Shown one piece after another: positions 16,500 through 24,145 of a stretch of 64,000 nt of DNA. Below the pieces are notes generated by a model. The model worked only from the letters and a program-made list of their open reading frames with translations, was not told where the DNA came from and searched no databases. The position numbers were made by a program, and so were the translations under genes. Origin of the DNA: Lachnospiraceae bacterium. GTDB lineage: Bacteria > Bacillota > Clostridia > Lachnospirales > Lachnospiraceae. How positions within the stretch are numbered: position 1 is the stretch's first letter; each line of letters opens with the position of its first letter. The stretch lies in assembly GCA_017500935.1 (NCBI GenBank), contig JAFVXW010000066.1:1-64000 (forward strand). The letters are read 5' to 3'.

Positions 16500-17417
16500 T
16501 TATTTATTCTTTAAGCCTTCTGCAACTACTGCTGCCAGAGCAATGGAGTTAACTTTGGTTTCGAAATCATCAGAACGGCTGGTCAGGATTGCAGGAACCT
16601 TGGTACCGGTCAGAATACCGCCCAGTCTTACCTTGGTGGTATGAACCAGAGTCTTGTATACCAGATTGCCGGCGTGGATATCAGGGAACAGCAGAATGTC
16701 AGCATCGCCTGCAACTCTTCTGTTCATAGCGCCTTTATGTCTTGCAGCTTCGGGATCGATCGCGATATCCATGGAAAGAGGACCATCAATGATACAGCCG
16801 GTGATCTTGCCTTCCAGATTCATCTTGGTCAGCTCTGCTGCTTCTACAGTACAGGGCATCTTGGGGTTTACAACTTCAACAGCAGCCAAGGGAGCTACCT
16901 TAGGGCATTCCAGACCGCATGCATGTGCTACTTCAACAGTATTCTCAATAATGTTAACCTTATCTTCCAGAGTAGGGTAAGTCATGAATGCCACGTCAGT
17001 TAAGAACAGCAGCTGGGGAATGCTTTCCACATCAAATACTGCAACGTGAGACAGGGGCTTACCGGTACGAAGACCAACTTCCTTGTCCAGAATACTCTTT
17101 AAGAAGGATTTGGTATCGATCAGACCCTTCATGTACATATCAGCTTCACCGTCATGAGCAAGCTTAACAGCTGTCAGGGCTGCCTGCCAGTTATCGGGCT
17201 CATGGATGATTCTGAAACCTTCCAGATCAACATTGATAGAAGCTGCGATTTCTCTGATCTTTGCTTCATCACCTACCAGAATTGCATCTGCAATGCCGCG
17301 TTCTCTTGCCGCACTAACCGCTTCAAGAACCGCATCATCCTGTGCAACTGCAACAGCCAGAGTCTTCTTGCTGCATTCTTTTACTTTGGAAATAAGTCCA
17401 TCAAAATTAGTAATCAT
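16500..17417 (-). CDS. ptb: phosphate butyryltransferase
   Basis: Exchanges CoA of butyryl-CoA for phosphate, giving butyryl phosphate for Buk. The 305-residue protein matches Ptb in length and has GLIDTKSFLKSILDKEVGL and DGPLSMDIAIDPEAARHKG-like segments and LLFPDIHAGNLVYKTL near residue 245, the PTA/PTB signature. I used the ATG at 17417, with GAGGT 8 bp upstream. The product of the bcd-etf operon 7 kb away is its substrate. An isozyme acting on branched acyl-CoAs cannot be excluded. Confidence 0.93.
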   Translation of the reverse strand: MITNFDGLISKVKECSKKTLAVAVAQDDAVLEAVSAARERGIADAILVGDEAKIREIAASINVDLEGFRIIHEPDNWQAALTAVKLAHDGEADMYMKGLIDTKSFLKSILDKEVGLRTGKPLSHVAVFDVESIPQLLFLTDVAFMTYPTLEDKVNIIENTVEVAHACGLECPKVAPLAAVEVVNPKMPCTVEAAELTKMNLEGKITGCIIDGPLSMDIAIDPEAARHKGAMNRRVAGDADILLFPDIHAGNLVYKTLVHTTKVRLGGILTGTKVPAILTSRSDDFETKVNSIALAAVVAEGLKNK

Positions 17418-17501
17418 TTGTCTGCACCTCATCTTCTTTCATATTGTACCTGAAAAAGTCCACAAAAAACCATGTCTTTTTCAGACTTTTGTTATACTAA
17501 A

Positions 17502-17530
17502 ATCATAGCACTTTGCCTCCGTGGGGTCAA
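17502..17530 (-). promoter_or_regulatory. sigma-A promoter for ptb-buk
   Basis: -35 TTGACC (17525-17530), 17-bp spacer ending TGC, extended -10 TATGAT (17502-17507). A leader of about 80 nt follows before the ptb start. Confidence 0.7.
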
Positions 17531-17583
17531 GGGCTGACATGACACCTGTTTGTTTTTTATTCTGTCCAATCTGCTGTTTTAAA

Positions 17584-17612
17584 TTGAAAAAGCTGTTTTG
17601 ATATGATATGCT
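17584..17612 (+). promoter_or_regulatory. sigma-A promoter for the C_GCAxxG_C_C gene
   Basis: -35 TTGAAA (17584-17589), 17-bp spacer, -10 TATGCT (17607-17612). Confidence 0.6.
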
Positions 17613-17672
17613 CACATCAGGACAATGCCGCGGCACATATACCGCGGTTCATAACAGAAAGGGGGTTTACCA

Positions 17673-18077
17673 ATGAACAAAAAAGAACTCGCCATCGCGC
17701 TTCATGACAGAAAATTCAACTGCTGCCAGGCTGTTGCCTGTGCATTCGCCCAGGAGGTTGGCGTTGATGTTCCCACACTCTTTAAAGCAGGCGAAGCTTT
17801 CGGTGCAGGCATGGGCTGCATGAACGGCACCTGCGGCGCACTCTCCGGTGCACTGCTTCTTGCGGGCTTTAAAAACAGCGACGGCAACATCGATGCTCCT
17901 GCAACCAAGGCTGATACTTACAAGCTTTCCAGAGAAATTTTTGCAAAGTTTGAAGAAAAATGCGGTTCCACCATCTGCCGCGAGCTCAAAGGCCTTGATA
18001 CCGGCAAGATGCTCTGCTCCTGCCCCGACTGCATCACAAACGGCGTGGAAGTAGTGGAAGAAGTACTGAAACTGTAA
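17673..18077 (+). CDS. C_GCAxxG_C_C family protein
   Basis: A 134-residue protein of the C_GCAxxG_C_C family, a putative redox-active or metal-binding group of anaerobes. Conserved cysteines: FNCCQAV (about 18-19), GMGCMNGTCGALSGALL (about 48-54, giving the GCAxxG-like GTCGALSG), and the C-terminal CGSTICREL and LCSCPDC. No signal peptide. It stands alone with its own promoter, a strong AAGGGGG site 9 bp upstream of the ATG, and the repeat/terminator block behind it. The biochemical role is unknown. Confidence 0.88.
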   Translation: MNKKELAIALHDRKFNCCQAVACAFAQEVGVDVPTLFKAGEAFGAGMGCMNGTCGALSGALLLAGFKNSDGNIDAPATKADTYKLSREIFAKFEEKCGSTICRELKGLDTGKMLCSCPDCITNGVEVVEEVLKL

Positions 18078-18091
18078 TTACTTTTGAAATA

Positions 18092-18166
18092 GTGTGCGCT
18101 TGGCGCACACTCCGCGCCGAGCGCGGTTGCCGTAAGGCAACATTTACCGCGCGCGCGAGTGCGCAT
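18092..18166 (+). repeat. terminator-associated multi-hairpin repeat, copy A
   Basis: A GC-rich 75-bp unit made of three consecutive perfect hairpins: GTGTGCGC-TTG-GCGCACAC (18092-18110), CCGCGC-CGA-GCGCGG (18112-18126) and TTGCC-GTAA-GGCAA (18127-18140), then a conserved tail ACCGCGCGCGCGAGTGCGCAT. It is followed by the palindrome at 18172-18217 and then a terminator. Copy B at 22097-22169 is nearly identical in inverse orientation. It lies on the far side of the GH32 terminator. Confidence 0.9.
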
Positions 18167-18171
18167 AAATA

Positions 18172-18217
18172 TTTTTTTATACGATAGGAAACAAAGTTTC
18201 CTATCGTATAAAAAAAC
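18172..18217. repeat. T7-ATACGATAGGAAAC palindrome, copy A
   Basis: A near-perfect palindrome: seven T, ATACGATAGGAAAC, a 3-nt loop, GTTTCCTATCGTAT, seven A. The tracts have T on the 5' side and A on the 3' side on both strands, so it is not an intrinsic terminator by itself. The same palindrome occurs at 22045-22088 beside copy B. Confidence 0.9.
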
Positions 18218-18246
18218 TGCCGGTTTCTTTGCCGGCAGTTTTTTTA
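18210..18246. terminator. bidirectional terminator after GH32 gene
   Basis: AAAAAAACTGCCGG, a short loop, CCGGCAGTTTTTTT. It serves the GH32 gene on the minus strand and probably the C_GCAxxG_C_C gene on the plus strand; its A-tract is shared with the palindrome to its left. Confidence 0.85.
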
Positions 18247-18274
18247 TGTACACTCTCACTTTTTATTTTCTGGC

Positions 18275-19786
18275 TCAGTTTACTTTCCAATACTGTACTT
18301 CGTACTCTTCTTCCACAGAAAATCCACAGGCGCTGTCAGAAAGTTCCGCCAGAATATACTCGGTATCTTCCACGAAAATCTCCACAATCCTGTCATCCGT
18401 GATCACGCGGAGCTGACTTGCATCACAAGCAACAGTATACTGTTTTTCACCCACAAATAAAATACCGTTGGATTCATAGGCGATCGTCAGGTCTTCTCCG
18501 TTTTCTGCAAGAACTGTCAGCTGCGCATTCTCTCCGTTTAAAGTCAAGGTGCATTCAGATGCATTTTCTGCAGCTGCGCATTCCCTGGCCGCCTCATACT
18601 CTGCGACCGGTTTCTGGCATACGGTAAAGCTTTCGTCTTCTTCTTTTCTCACATACAGTTCTCTGGGAAGTCCGGCGCTGCAGTGATATTTTTTATCTGT
18701 GTCTGCAGTTGTCAGCCAGGGAACCAAAATACAGCGGCCGGGGGTATTGGCATAGAGCTGTGCTGCGTAAGGCGCTGCGGATTCAGAGGCATATTCTCTG
18801 TGGAACAGTTTCTGTATTTTGCCGCTCCATTTAAAGGTATATCCGTCAAATTCACCGGTATAACAGCTGCCTGCCGCATCAAAGATCATCCAGATGCTGT
18901 CTGAACCGTCTTCGGTATAAAGCTGTCTCATATTGGGACATTCGTATCCTTCGGGCAGCGTAATGCGCTGTGTTTCCTCCCAGGTCACAAGATCTGCAGA
19001 TCTGAAGATTCCAAAATCAAAACCATCGATCCACAGAACCATCACATAGCCTTTGCTCTCTTCATGCCAGAATACATTGGGATCACGGTTATAGTCTGCG
19101 ATGGTCGGAAGTATACCGATTTCAAGAGGCTTTAAAATTTCGCCGCCGTCACAGCTTACCGCCACTTTCTGGACAAATTTTTTGCCCTTGCTCCACACAT
19201 TGTTGCCGCCGGCAACGGTATAAAACGCTAAAATCGCATCCGCCGGATATCCAAGTGCAGCATGCTCATTGATCATGGCGCAGCCGGAATAAATGGTGCC
19301 GTCTGCTTCGGGAAGCATCGCGATATCTTTGTAGGTCCAGTGCAGAAGATCTGTACTTACTGCATGTCCCCAGCTCATATTTTCCCATTCTCTGTCCACA
19401 GGATTGTGCTGGAAATAAAAATGATATATACCGTCTTTATATACAAGTCCGTTGGGGTCGTTCATCCAGCCCACATTGGGAGTAAAATGATATGCCGGCC
19501 TTTTTTCCGTATTAGCAACAAAAGCGTCTCCGCAGCAAATTTTTGCAAGAAATCCTTCAGGAACTTCTCCTTCAATCTCTACCCTTTCCCCCTGATATGC
19601 AGGCATGGGAAGCTGTCCGTAATAATCAAATTCTCCGTTTTTCCAGTCACTGTTTCCCACACATACAGCAAGTTCCAGAATCTTTTCACCGTCACAGTAA
19701 AAATGCAGCGGCACTTTATTCTCCTGTTTTACACGTACGGGAATCTGCAGATATCTGTCTGTGATCTCTATTGCTTTTCTGCTCAT
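18275..19786 (-). CDS. GH32 fructosidase (sucrose/fructan hydrolase)
   Basis: Glycoside hydrolase of family 32, 503 residues, no signal peptide, so an intracellular beta-fructosidase. After an N-terminal region of about 100 residues come the nucleophile motif GWMNDPNG (about 106-113), the transition-state motif RDPNV (about 235) and the acid/base motif YECPN (about 286); a C-terminal beta-sandwich follows. The residues needed for catalysis are all present. The N-terminal extension is not part of the five-blade propeller. It overlaps mtnA by 4 bp (ATGA), an odd partner. Sucrose-6-phosphate, sucrose and short fructans are possible substrates. Confidence 0.9.
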   Translation of the reverse strand: MSRKAIEITDRYLQIPVRVKQENKVPLHFYCDGEKILELAVCVGNSDWKNGEFDYYGQLPMPAYQGERVEIEGEVPEGFLAKICCGDAFVANTEKRPAYHFTPNVGWMNDPNGLVYKDGIYHFYFQHNPVDREWENMSWGHAVSTDLLHWTYKDIAMLPEADGTIYSGCAMINEHAALGYPADAILAFYTVAGGNNVWSKGKKFVQKVAVSCDGGEILKPLEIGILPTIADYNRDPNVFWHEESKGYVMVLWIDGFDFGIFRSADLVTWEETQRITLPEGYECPNMRQLYTEDGSDSIWMIFDAAGSCYTGEFDGYTFKWSGKIQKLFHREYASESAAPYAAQLYANTPGRCILVPWLTTADTDKKYHCSAGLPRELYVRKEEDESFTVCQKPVAEYEAARECAAAENASECTLTLNGENAQLTVLAENGEDLTIAYESNGILFVGEKQYTVACDASQLRVITDDRIVEIFVEDTEYILAELSDSACGFSVEEEYEVQYWKVN

Positions 19787-20868
19787 TTTGCCTCTTCCTT
19801 TCTGCGAAAGATTTCTTTTAAGGACTCTGTATAGGGTGCTCTTGCCACACCAAATTCTGTTACGATACCGGTGATCAGCTCATTGTCTGTCACATCAAAT
19901 GCCGGATTGAATACCTTAACGCCTTCGGGAGCCATACGCTCTTTGTACCACATTTCGGTCACTTCATGAGCAGGGCGCTGCTCGATATGAATGTCGTCCC
20001 CGGTGGGAGTTACCATATCAATGGTAGAGGTAGGCGCACATACATAGAAAGGAACACCGTAACGCTTCGCTACCGTCGCAACCACGGATGTACCGATCTT
20101 GTTGGCAGCATCGCCGTTTGCCGCAACTCTGTCACAGCCTACAAATACGGCATTGACCCAACCGTTTTTCATCACCATGGCAGACATATTGTCACAGATC
20201 ACGGTCACATCCACACCTGCAGAATGCAGCTCATAAGCAGTCAGACGCGCACCCTGTAAAAGAGGACGGGTTTCGTCTGCAAACACTCTGAAATGATATC
20301 CTTTTTCATGTCCCAGATAAATCGGTGCTGTTGCTGTACCGTATTTGCAGGCAGCCAGCTGTCCGGCATTGCAATGGGTCAGAATACCGTCACCGGGTTT
20401 TACCAGTTCAAGACCGTATTCACCTATCGCGCGGCAGACACGGATATCTTCTTCTTTGATCTCAATGGATTCCTGTTTTAACAGTTCTTTGATCTGCGCA
20501 ACGCCGCAGTCTGCATGATCTGTTACCACTTTTTCCATTCTCTTTAATGCCCATGACAGATTTACTGCTGTCGGGCGTGAGGAATCCAGATATTCCTTGT
20601 ACTTTCTGAATTCAGCAAGAAATGTGTCATAATCATCCGTTTCAATACGGTCAGCCAGCACATAGATACCAAATGCCGCAGACACACCGATGGCAGGTGC
20701 CCCTCGTACCTTCAGCAGATAAATGGCATCCCAGATTTCCTGTGCGGTTGTCAGGCTGATAATTTCGGTTGTACAGGGCAGTTTTGTCTGATCGATGATC
20801 ACCACCGCTTTATTTTCTTCGTCCAGCATTACCGTTTCGTAATCCATAATTGTCTTATTGTCGCTCAT
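19783..20868 (-). CDS. mtnA: S-methyl-5-thioribose-1-phosphate isomerase
   Basis: Aldose-ketose isomerase of the eIF2B-like fold that turns 5-methylthioribose-1-phosphate (or 5-deoxyribose-1-phosphate) into the ribulose form. The 361-residue protein has RGAPAIG near residue 55, the catalytic Cys in [10 protein letters not shown] near 165 and the catalytic Asp in [18 protein letters not shown] near 245. No other methionine-salvage gene is in the window, so a role in the 5-deoxyribose (DHAP) shunt is as likely. It is coupled to the GH32 gene by overlap and preceded by a small membrane protein. Confidence 0.92.
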   Translation of the reverse strand: MSDNKTIMDYETVMLDEENKAVVIIDQTKLPCTTEIISLTTAQEIWDAIYLLKVRGAPAIGVSAAFGIYVLADRIETDDYDTFLAEFRKYKEYLDSSRPTAVNLSWALKRMEKVVTDHADCGVAQIKELLKQESIEIKEEDIRVCRAIGEYGLELVKPGDGILTHCNAGQLAACKYGTATAPIYLGHEKGYHFRVFADETRPLLQGARLTAYELHSAGVDVTVICDNMSAMVMKNGWVNAVFVGCDRVAANGDAANKIGTSVVATVAKRYGVPFYVCAPTSTIDMVTPTGDDIHIEQRPAHEVTEMWYKERMAPEGVKVFNPAFDVTDNELITGIVTEFGVARAPYTESLKEIFRRKEEAK

Positions 20869-21101
20869 TTATTTTTCCTCCCTGCTTTGATCCGTTCTCT
20901 CAGACTGCCGTCATGAATCATATTGACAACAGTCGCTGTCAGAAACACCAGAAAATATGCTGCCGCAATGCACCAGTTCAGCTCACTTTCTATTTTTTTC
21001 CTGCGTTTTGCCAATGCTTTTTCTTTCTTTTTCTGCAGTTTTTTCTGTTGTCTGATTTCTTTTTTCGTCAACTCTGTCACTGTAAAATTCCTCACTTTCA
21101 T
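20865..21101 (-). CDS. small basic single-pass membrane protein
   Basis: A 78-residue protein I do not recognise: a strongly basic, probably coiled-coil N-terminal half rich in K, Q and R (about residues 10-38), then one membrane segment (about 42-62) and a short basic tail. Its stop overlaps the mtnA start by 4 bp (ATGA), so it is the first gene of the mtnA-GH32 unit. A longer in-frame version runs into the promoter and coding start of the divergent gene and lacks a ribosome site, so I use ATG 21101; a GTG a few codons later with GAGG upstream is also possible. Confidence 0.6.
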   Translation of the reverse strand: MKVRNFTVTELTKKEIRQQKKLQKKKEKALAKRRKKIESELNWCIAAAYFLVFLTATVVNMIHDGSLRERIKAGRKNK

Positions 21102-21134
21102 ACTAAACCAAATATACCATATAATCATCTTTTG

Positions 21135-21143
21135 TGCTATACT
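21135..21143 (+). promoter_or_regulatory. extended -10 promoter element
   Basis: TGCTATACT, an extended -10 box (TGn plus TATACT), 41 bp before the start of the isomerase-like gene. No good -35 is seen. Confidence 0.5.
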
Positions 21144-21184
21144 GAAACTACCATTAAGATACTCAGAGAAAGCAGGTTTTTTAT

Positions 21185-22000
21185 ATGAAAAAAATAGGCG
21201 TCCGTGCTCATGATTACGGAAAAATGGAACCCGAAAGGCTGGCTCAGGTTCTGCATGAAGAAGGTTATGCATGTGCCCAGCTGGCATTGCCCAAAGTGAT
21301 TGCCGGTATCGATACTTATGCCGACATTACCTTAAATCATCTGGAGCGCATCCGCACTTCCTTTGAAAAATATCAGATTGACATCCCGGTATTCAGCTGC
21401 TATCAGGATCTTGGCAATCCTGATCCCGATGTCCGCCGTTATGCCCTGGACACCATGAAAAAGTGTCTCGCTTACAGCAAAGAAGTCGGTGCCAAGGTTG
21501 TAGGCACCGAAACTGCTTATCCCCGCCTGACTGCCGAAGAGAAAAAAATCTGGCATCCTTTCATGATGGACAGCATCAAAGCTGCCGTGGAGGAGGCTGC
21601 CAGACTGGATGTAAAACTTGCCATTGAACCGGTTCACAGTCATCCGCTCAAGGACCTGGAAACCGTTTTGGAAGTATGCGATGCGATCAAGGATCCCGAT
21701 CATCTGCGCATGATCTTTGACATGTCTAATCTGCTGCCTGATCCCGACCACACAGACCAGAAAGCATATTGGTCCGAATGGCTTGCGCAGACCGGAAGCT
21801 ATATCGAAGCATGCCACATCAAGGATTTTGTACTTGATGACAACGGCAGCTATTGCGGAACCCTTCTGGGCGAAGGTGTTCTGGATTACGGCCCGCTGTC
21901 TGCATGGATCGCGGCGCAAAAGCACGATGTTTATCTGCTCCGTGAGGAAATGGACATTTCCGCTGCCAAGCAGGATATCGCCTATATGATGAAACTTTAA
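21185..22000 (+). CDS. sugar phosphate isomerase/epimerase-like TIM-barrel protein
   Basis: A 271-residue protein of the AP-endonuclease-2/xylose-isomerase-like fold. Metal-ligand candidates lie at strand ends: VVGTETAYP (Glu, about 103), LAIEPVHSHPL (Glu and His, about 145), FDMSNLL (Asp, about 178), HIKDF (His, about 206) and REEMD (Glu, about 256), the classical set for this family. The substrate cannot be told. It has its own promoter and a strong terminator right after the stop. No ribosome site better than AGCAGG precedes the ATG. Confidence 0.82.
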   Translation: MKKIGVRAHDYGKMEPERLAQVLHEEGYACAQLALPKVIAGIDTYADITLNHLERIRTSFEKYQIDIPVFSCYQDLGNPDPDVRRYALDTMKKCLAYSKEVGAKVVGTETAYPRLTAEEKKIWHPFMMDSIKAAVEEAARLDVKLAIEPVHSHPLKDLETVLEVCDAIKDPDHLRMIFDMSNLLPDPDHTDQKAYWSEWLAQTGSYIEACHIKDFVLDDNGSYCGTLLGEGVLDYGPLSAWIAAQKHDVYLLREEMDISAAKQDIAYMMKL

Positions 22001-22010
22001 AATGCAAAAC

Positions 22011-22051
22011 AAAAAGCTTCCTGATCTGTTCCGGATCAGGAAGCTTTTTTT
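22011..22051. terminator. bidirectional terminator after the isomerase-like gene
   Basis: AAAAAGCTTCCTGATC pairs with GATCAGGAAGCTTTTTTT around a 6-nt loop, starting 10 bp after the stop. Its T-tract is the start of the palindrome at 22045-22088. Confidence 0.88.
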
Positions 22052-22088
22052 ATACGATAGGAAACTTTGTTTTCTATCGTATAAAAAA
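22045..22088. repeat. T7-ATACGATAGGAAAC palindrome, copy B
   Basis: Same palindrome as at 18172-18217, with one mismatch in the right arm (GTTTTCTATCG). It joins the T-tract of the upstream terminator and precedes repeat copy B. Confidence 0.9.
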
Positions 22089-22096
22089 CACGTTTA

Positions 22097-22169
22097 TGCG
22101 CACTCGCACACGCGGTAATTGTTGCCTGCGGCAACCGCGCTCGGCGCGGAGTATGCGCTTGGCGCACAC
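22097..22169 (-). repeat. terminator-associated multi-hairpin repeat, copy B
   Basis: Inverse-orientation copy of 18092-18166. On the minus strand: GTGTGCGC-CAA-GCGCATAC (one G-U pair), CCGCGC-CGA-GCGCGG, TTGCC-GCA-GGCAA, then CAATTACCGCGTGTGCGAG. Differences fall mainly in loops or keep pairing. It follows the terminator and palindrome of the plus-strand isomerase-like gene. Confidence 0.9.
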
Positions 22170-22185
22170 TTTTTTATATCTTCAA

Positions 22186-22827
22186 TTATTTCTTTACAAA
22201 AACAGATTTCGGCTGTTTGCAGATTGGACATACATAAGTATCCGGCAGTTCTTCAAAAGGAGTCTCGCCTGCATATTCATAACCGCATACACCGCAAACC
22301 CACTTTTCTTCTTTCTGTACAGGAGCTTCTTCTGCGATGTAAGTGGGCGCATTCTTAGGGCTCTTGCCTTTTACCACTTTGTGATAATATGCATAGGTCA
22401 TGGGATCTTCCTGATTGAAAATATCCGCATCCGCCACTTTTCCTAAAAAGACAGTGTGAGTAGAGGTTTCCATTTTATCGATCACATCACACACAATATA
22501 AGCACAGGCATCCTTCACAATAGGCATATAACCTTTGAGTTCATAAGCAACACTGTCGAACTTATTCACGTTCTCACCGGACTGAAAACCAAATGTACCG
22601 ATAATGGAAGGATCAGACTGTTCTGACAAAATGGAAATTGCAAACTTGCCGGTATCCTGAATGCATTTGTTTGTATAGTTATTGTGATTGATGCTCACTG
22701 CAATCGTCGCAGGTTCAGATGTGATCTGCATTGCCGAATTGGCTGTACAGCCGGTGGGTCTTCCCTGATCCCAGGTAGATACTACATAAACACCGTAAGA
22801 TAATTTGTGAAAAGCACCTTTATTCAT
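22186..22827 (-). CDS. flavin reductase-rubredoxin fusion protein (Hrb-like)
   Basis: A 213-residue two-domain redox protein. Residues 1-155 are a flavin reductase-like FMN-binding domain ([10 protein letters not shown] near residue 26, typical of the family); residues about 172-213 are a rubredoxin domain with two CxxC knuckles, VCGVCGYEY and VCPICK, to hold one iron. This matches high-molecular-weight rubredoxin of anaerobes, which passes electrons from NAD(P)H to flavodiiron or rubrerythrin-type oxygen/NO/peroxide scavengers. No partner gene is adjacent. Its own promoter is at 22884-22912. Confidence 0.9.
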   Translation of the reverse strand: MNKGAFHKLSYGVYVVSTWDQGRPTGCTANSAMQITSEPATIAVSINHNNYTNKCIQDTGKFAISILSEQSDPSIIGTFGFQSGENVNKFDSVAYELKGYMPIVKDACAYIVCDVIDKMETSTHTVFLGKVADADIFNQEDPMTYAYYHKVVKGKSPKNAPTYIAEEAPVQKEEKWVCGVCGYEYAGETPFEELPDTYVCPICKQPKSVFVKK

Positions 22828-22883
22828 AAAATCTCCATTCCGCAGTTTAATAACTGCATCAATTAGTAATAGTTCTTGTTATT

Positions 22884-22912
22884 ATATTACTCTATTTCTC
22901 TGAAAAAAGCAA
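22884..22912 (-). promoter_or_regulatory. sigma-A promoter for the flavin reductase-rubredoxin gene
   Basis: -35 TTGCTT (22907-22912), 17-bp spacer, -10 TAATAT (22884-22889) on the minus strand. Confidence 0.55.
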
Positions 22913-22919
22913 TTCTTTT

Positions 22920-24020
22920 TTATAACAATGTGTAAAATTTTTCCAGAAACCGCTCCTGTTCTTTTACCGTACAAGAAGCGGTAATAAATGCGTTAAATCT
23001 GCCGTCTTCCCTGCGTGCCAGATTCACATATTCTTCCAACGAAATCTGCGGGAAACTGCCGTAATAACACATCTTTTTCCTGCCCAGCTCTTCCAAAACA
23101 GCTTTGGGATCATGTCTTTCAGGATTGCCGAAATTCAGTCCGATATTCCCTTTGATGCCAGGGATCAGCTCCAGCAGATGTCTGTTATCTCCGCAGTAAT
23201 GAATATAGCCGCCGCCAAAATGCTCCAGCAGCCTTTCCGTATAGGGTTTCATAAATTCCAGCAGATGCTCCTGGCAGATCAGTGTGCTGGTATCTTCACT
23301 GATCTTAAGAGGTGTTTGGACAGGCAGTACCAGATCATTATAATGACAGACATGGTCTGTGGGCTGTATGATCTCAAAACATTTTTCCATACCGTAAACA
23401 TCTGCAGCACAGGCCATTTCCAGCACCTTGCATATCAATTCCGGCTCATCATAAAGATCATAGAAAAAGGCATCTCCCAAAAACAGATGTGCCATATCAA
23501 CAGGCCCCTGCAGATCCATCGGATACAGTTCAATCCCGGTTCCCTCAAGCATCTCTTTCATAAAGCGCATCTGCTCCAGTCCGGCTTTAAATTCCTGTGA
23601 TTCTTCCAGCTTTTCAATGGTGATCTGTTCCACTTCTTCATGCGTCAGATGCTGTAAAAGCCAGGGCATTTTGTCCTCAAAAAAGGTCTGCGCCAACCCG
23701 CCGTAGAGACTGCAGAGCGCACCGCATCCCACATTGGCACGCACAGAAGCAATGCCGTCACCGTCTGCCATGGCTGTGCTCAGGGCTTTTTTTAATTCAC
23801 TGATGAACATTTTTTCCGGATCATAATGAATTTCATAAAGATTATAATCCGGCAGCAAGTCAGCCTCCGGAATATCTGTTACATGCAGAAGCAGGCTGCA
23901 AATGCCTTTTTCTCCCTTCCACTGACGAAGCTGTTTCTCTATTTTGTTTTTATTGTTTCCGCTGCGTTCCCGCAGCATGGGAAGAAGTTCGTTTTCCACA
24001 TATCGCAATTCAGGCAGCAT
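22920..24020 (-). CDS. uroporphyrinogen decarboxylase-like (URO-D family) protein
   Basis: A 366-residue TIM-barrel protein of the URO-D superfamily, which in anaerobes mostly holds cobalamin-dependent methyltransferases. Supporting segments are PMDLQGPVDMAHLFLGDAFFYDLYDEPEL (about 190-218 region, conserved order) and the metal-ligand motif GGYIHYCGDNRHLLE with His and Cys near residue 275. It has no corrinoid protein beside it. The ATG at 24020 is chosen because GGAGGGG lies 5 bp upstream. True haem-pathway UroD is unlikely. The substrate is unknown. Confidence 0.78.
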   Translation of the reverse strand: MLPELRYVENELLPMLRERSGNNKNKIEKQLRQWKGEKGICSLLLHVTDIPEADLLPDYNLYEIHYDPEKMFISELKKALSTAMADGDGIASVRANVGCGALCSLYGGLAQTFFEDKMPWLLQHLTHEEVEQITIEKLEESQEFKAGLEQMRFMKEMLEGTGIELYPMDLQGPVDMAHLFLGDAFFYDLYDEPELICKVLEMACAADVYGMEKCFEIIQPTDHVCHYNDLVLPVQTPLKISEDTSTLICQEHLLEFMKPYTERLLEHFGGGYIHYCGDNRHLLELIPGIKGNIGLNFGNPERHDPKAVLEELGRKKMCYYGSFPQISLEEYVNLARREDGRFNAFITASCTVKEQERFLEKFYTLL

Positions 24021-24087
24021 CAGATTCCCCTCCTGCTTTATCATATGGTTCATTATACCACAATACAGGAAAATGCGACAGCTTATG

Positions 24088-24127
24088 AAAACAAAAAGCG
24101 ATACCCGGCTTTGAGGCCGGATATCGC
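24088..24127 (-). terminator. terminator of the butyryl-CoA operon
   Basis: On the minus strand GCGATATCCGGC pairs with GCCGGGTATCGC and is followed by TTTTTGTTTT, about 20 bp after the etfA stop. Confidence 0.9.
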
Positions 24128-24145
24128 CAATTTGTGTTTTTTTAA

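Noticed and set aside
18172-18217. Calling the ATACGATAGG palindrome a terminator
   Set aside because: The T-tract precedes and the A-tract follows the stem on both strands, the reverse of an intrinsic terminator.
21102-21287. N-terminal extension of the small membrane protein to 140 residues
   Set aside because: It would cover the promoter and first 100 bp of the divergent gene, has no ribosome site and unlike composition.
22920-24020. Haem-pathway uroporphyrinogen decarboxylase (hemE)
   Set aside because: No haem gene is nearby and the metal-ligand HYCG region fits the methyltransferase-like branch; the same holds for 52918-53982.
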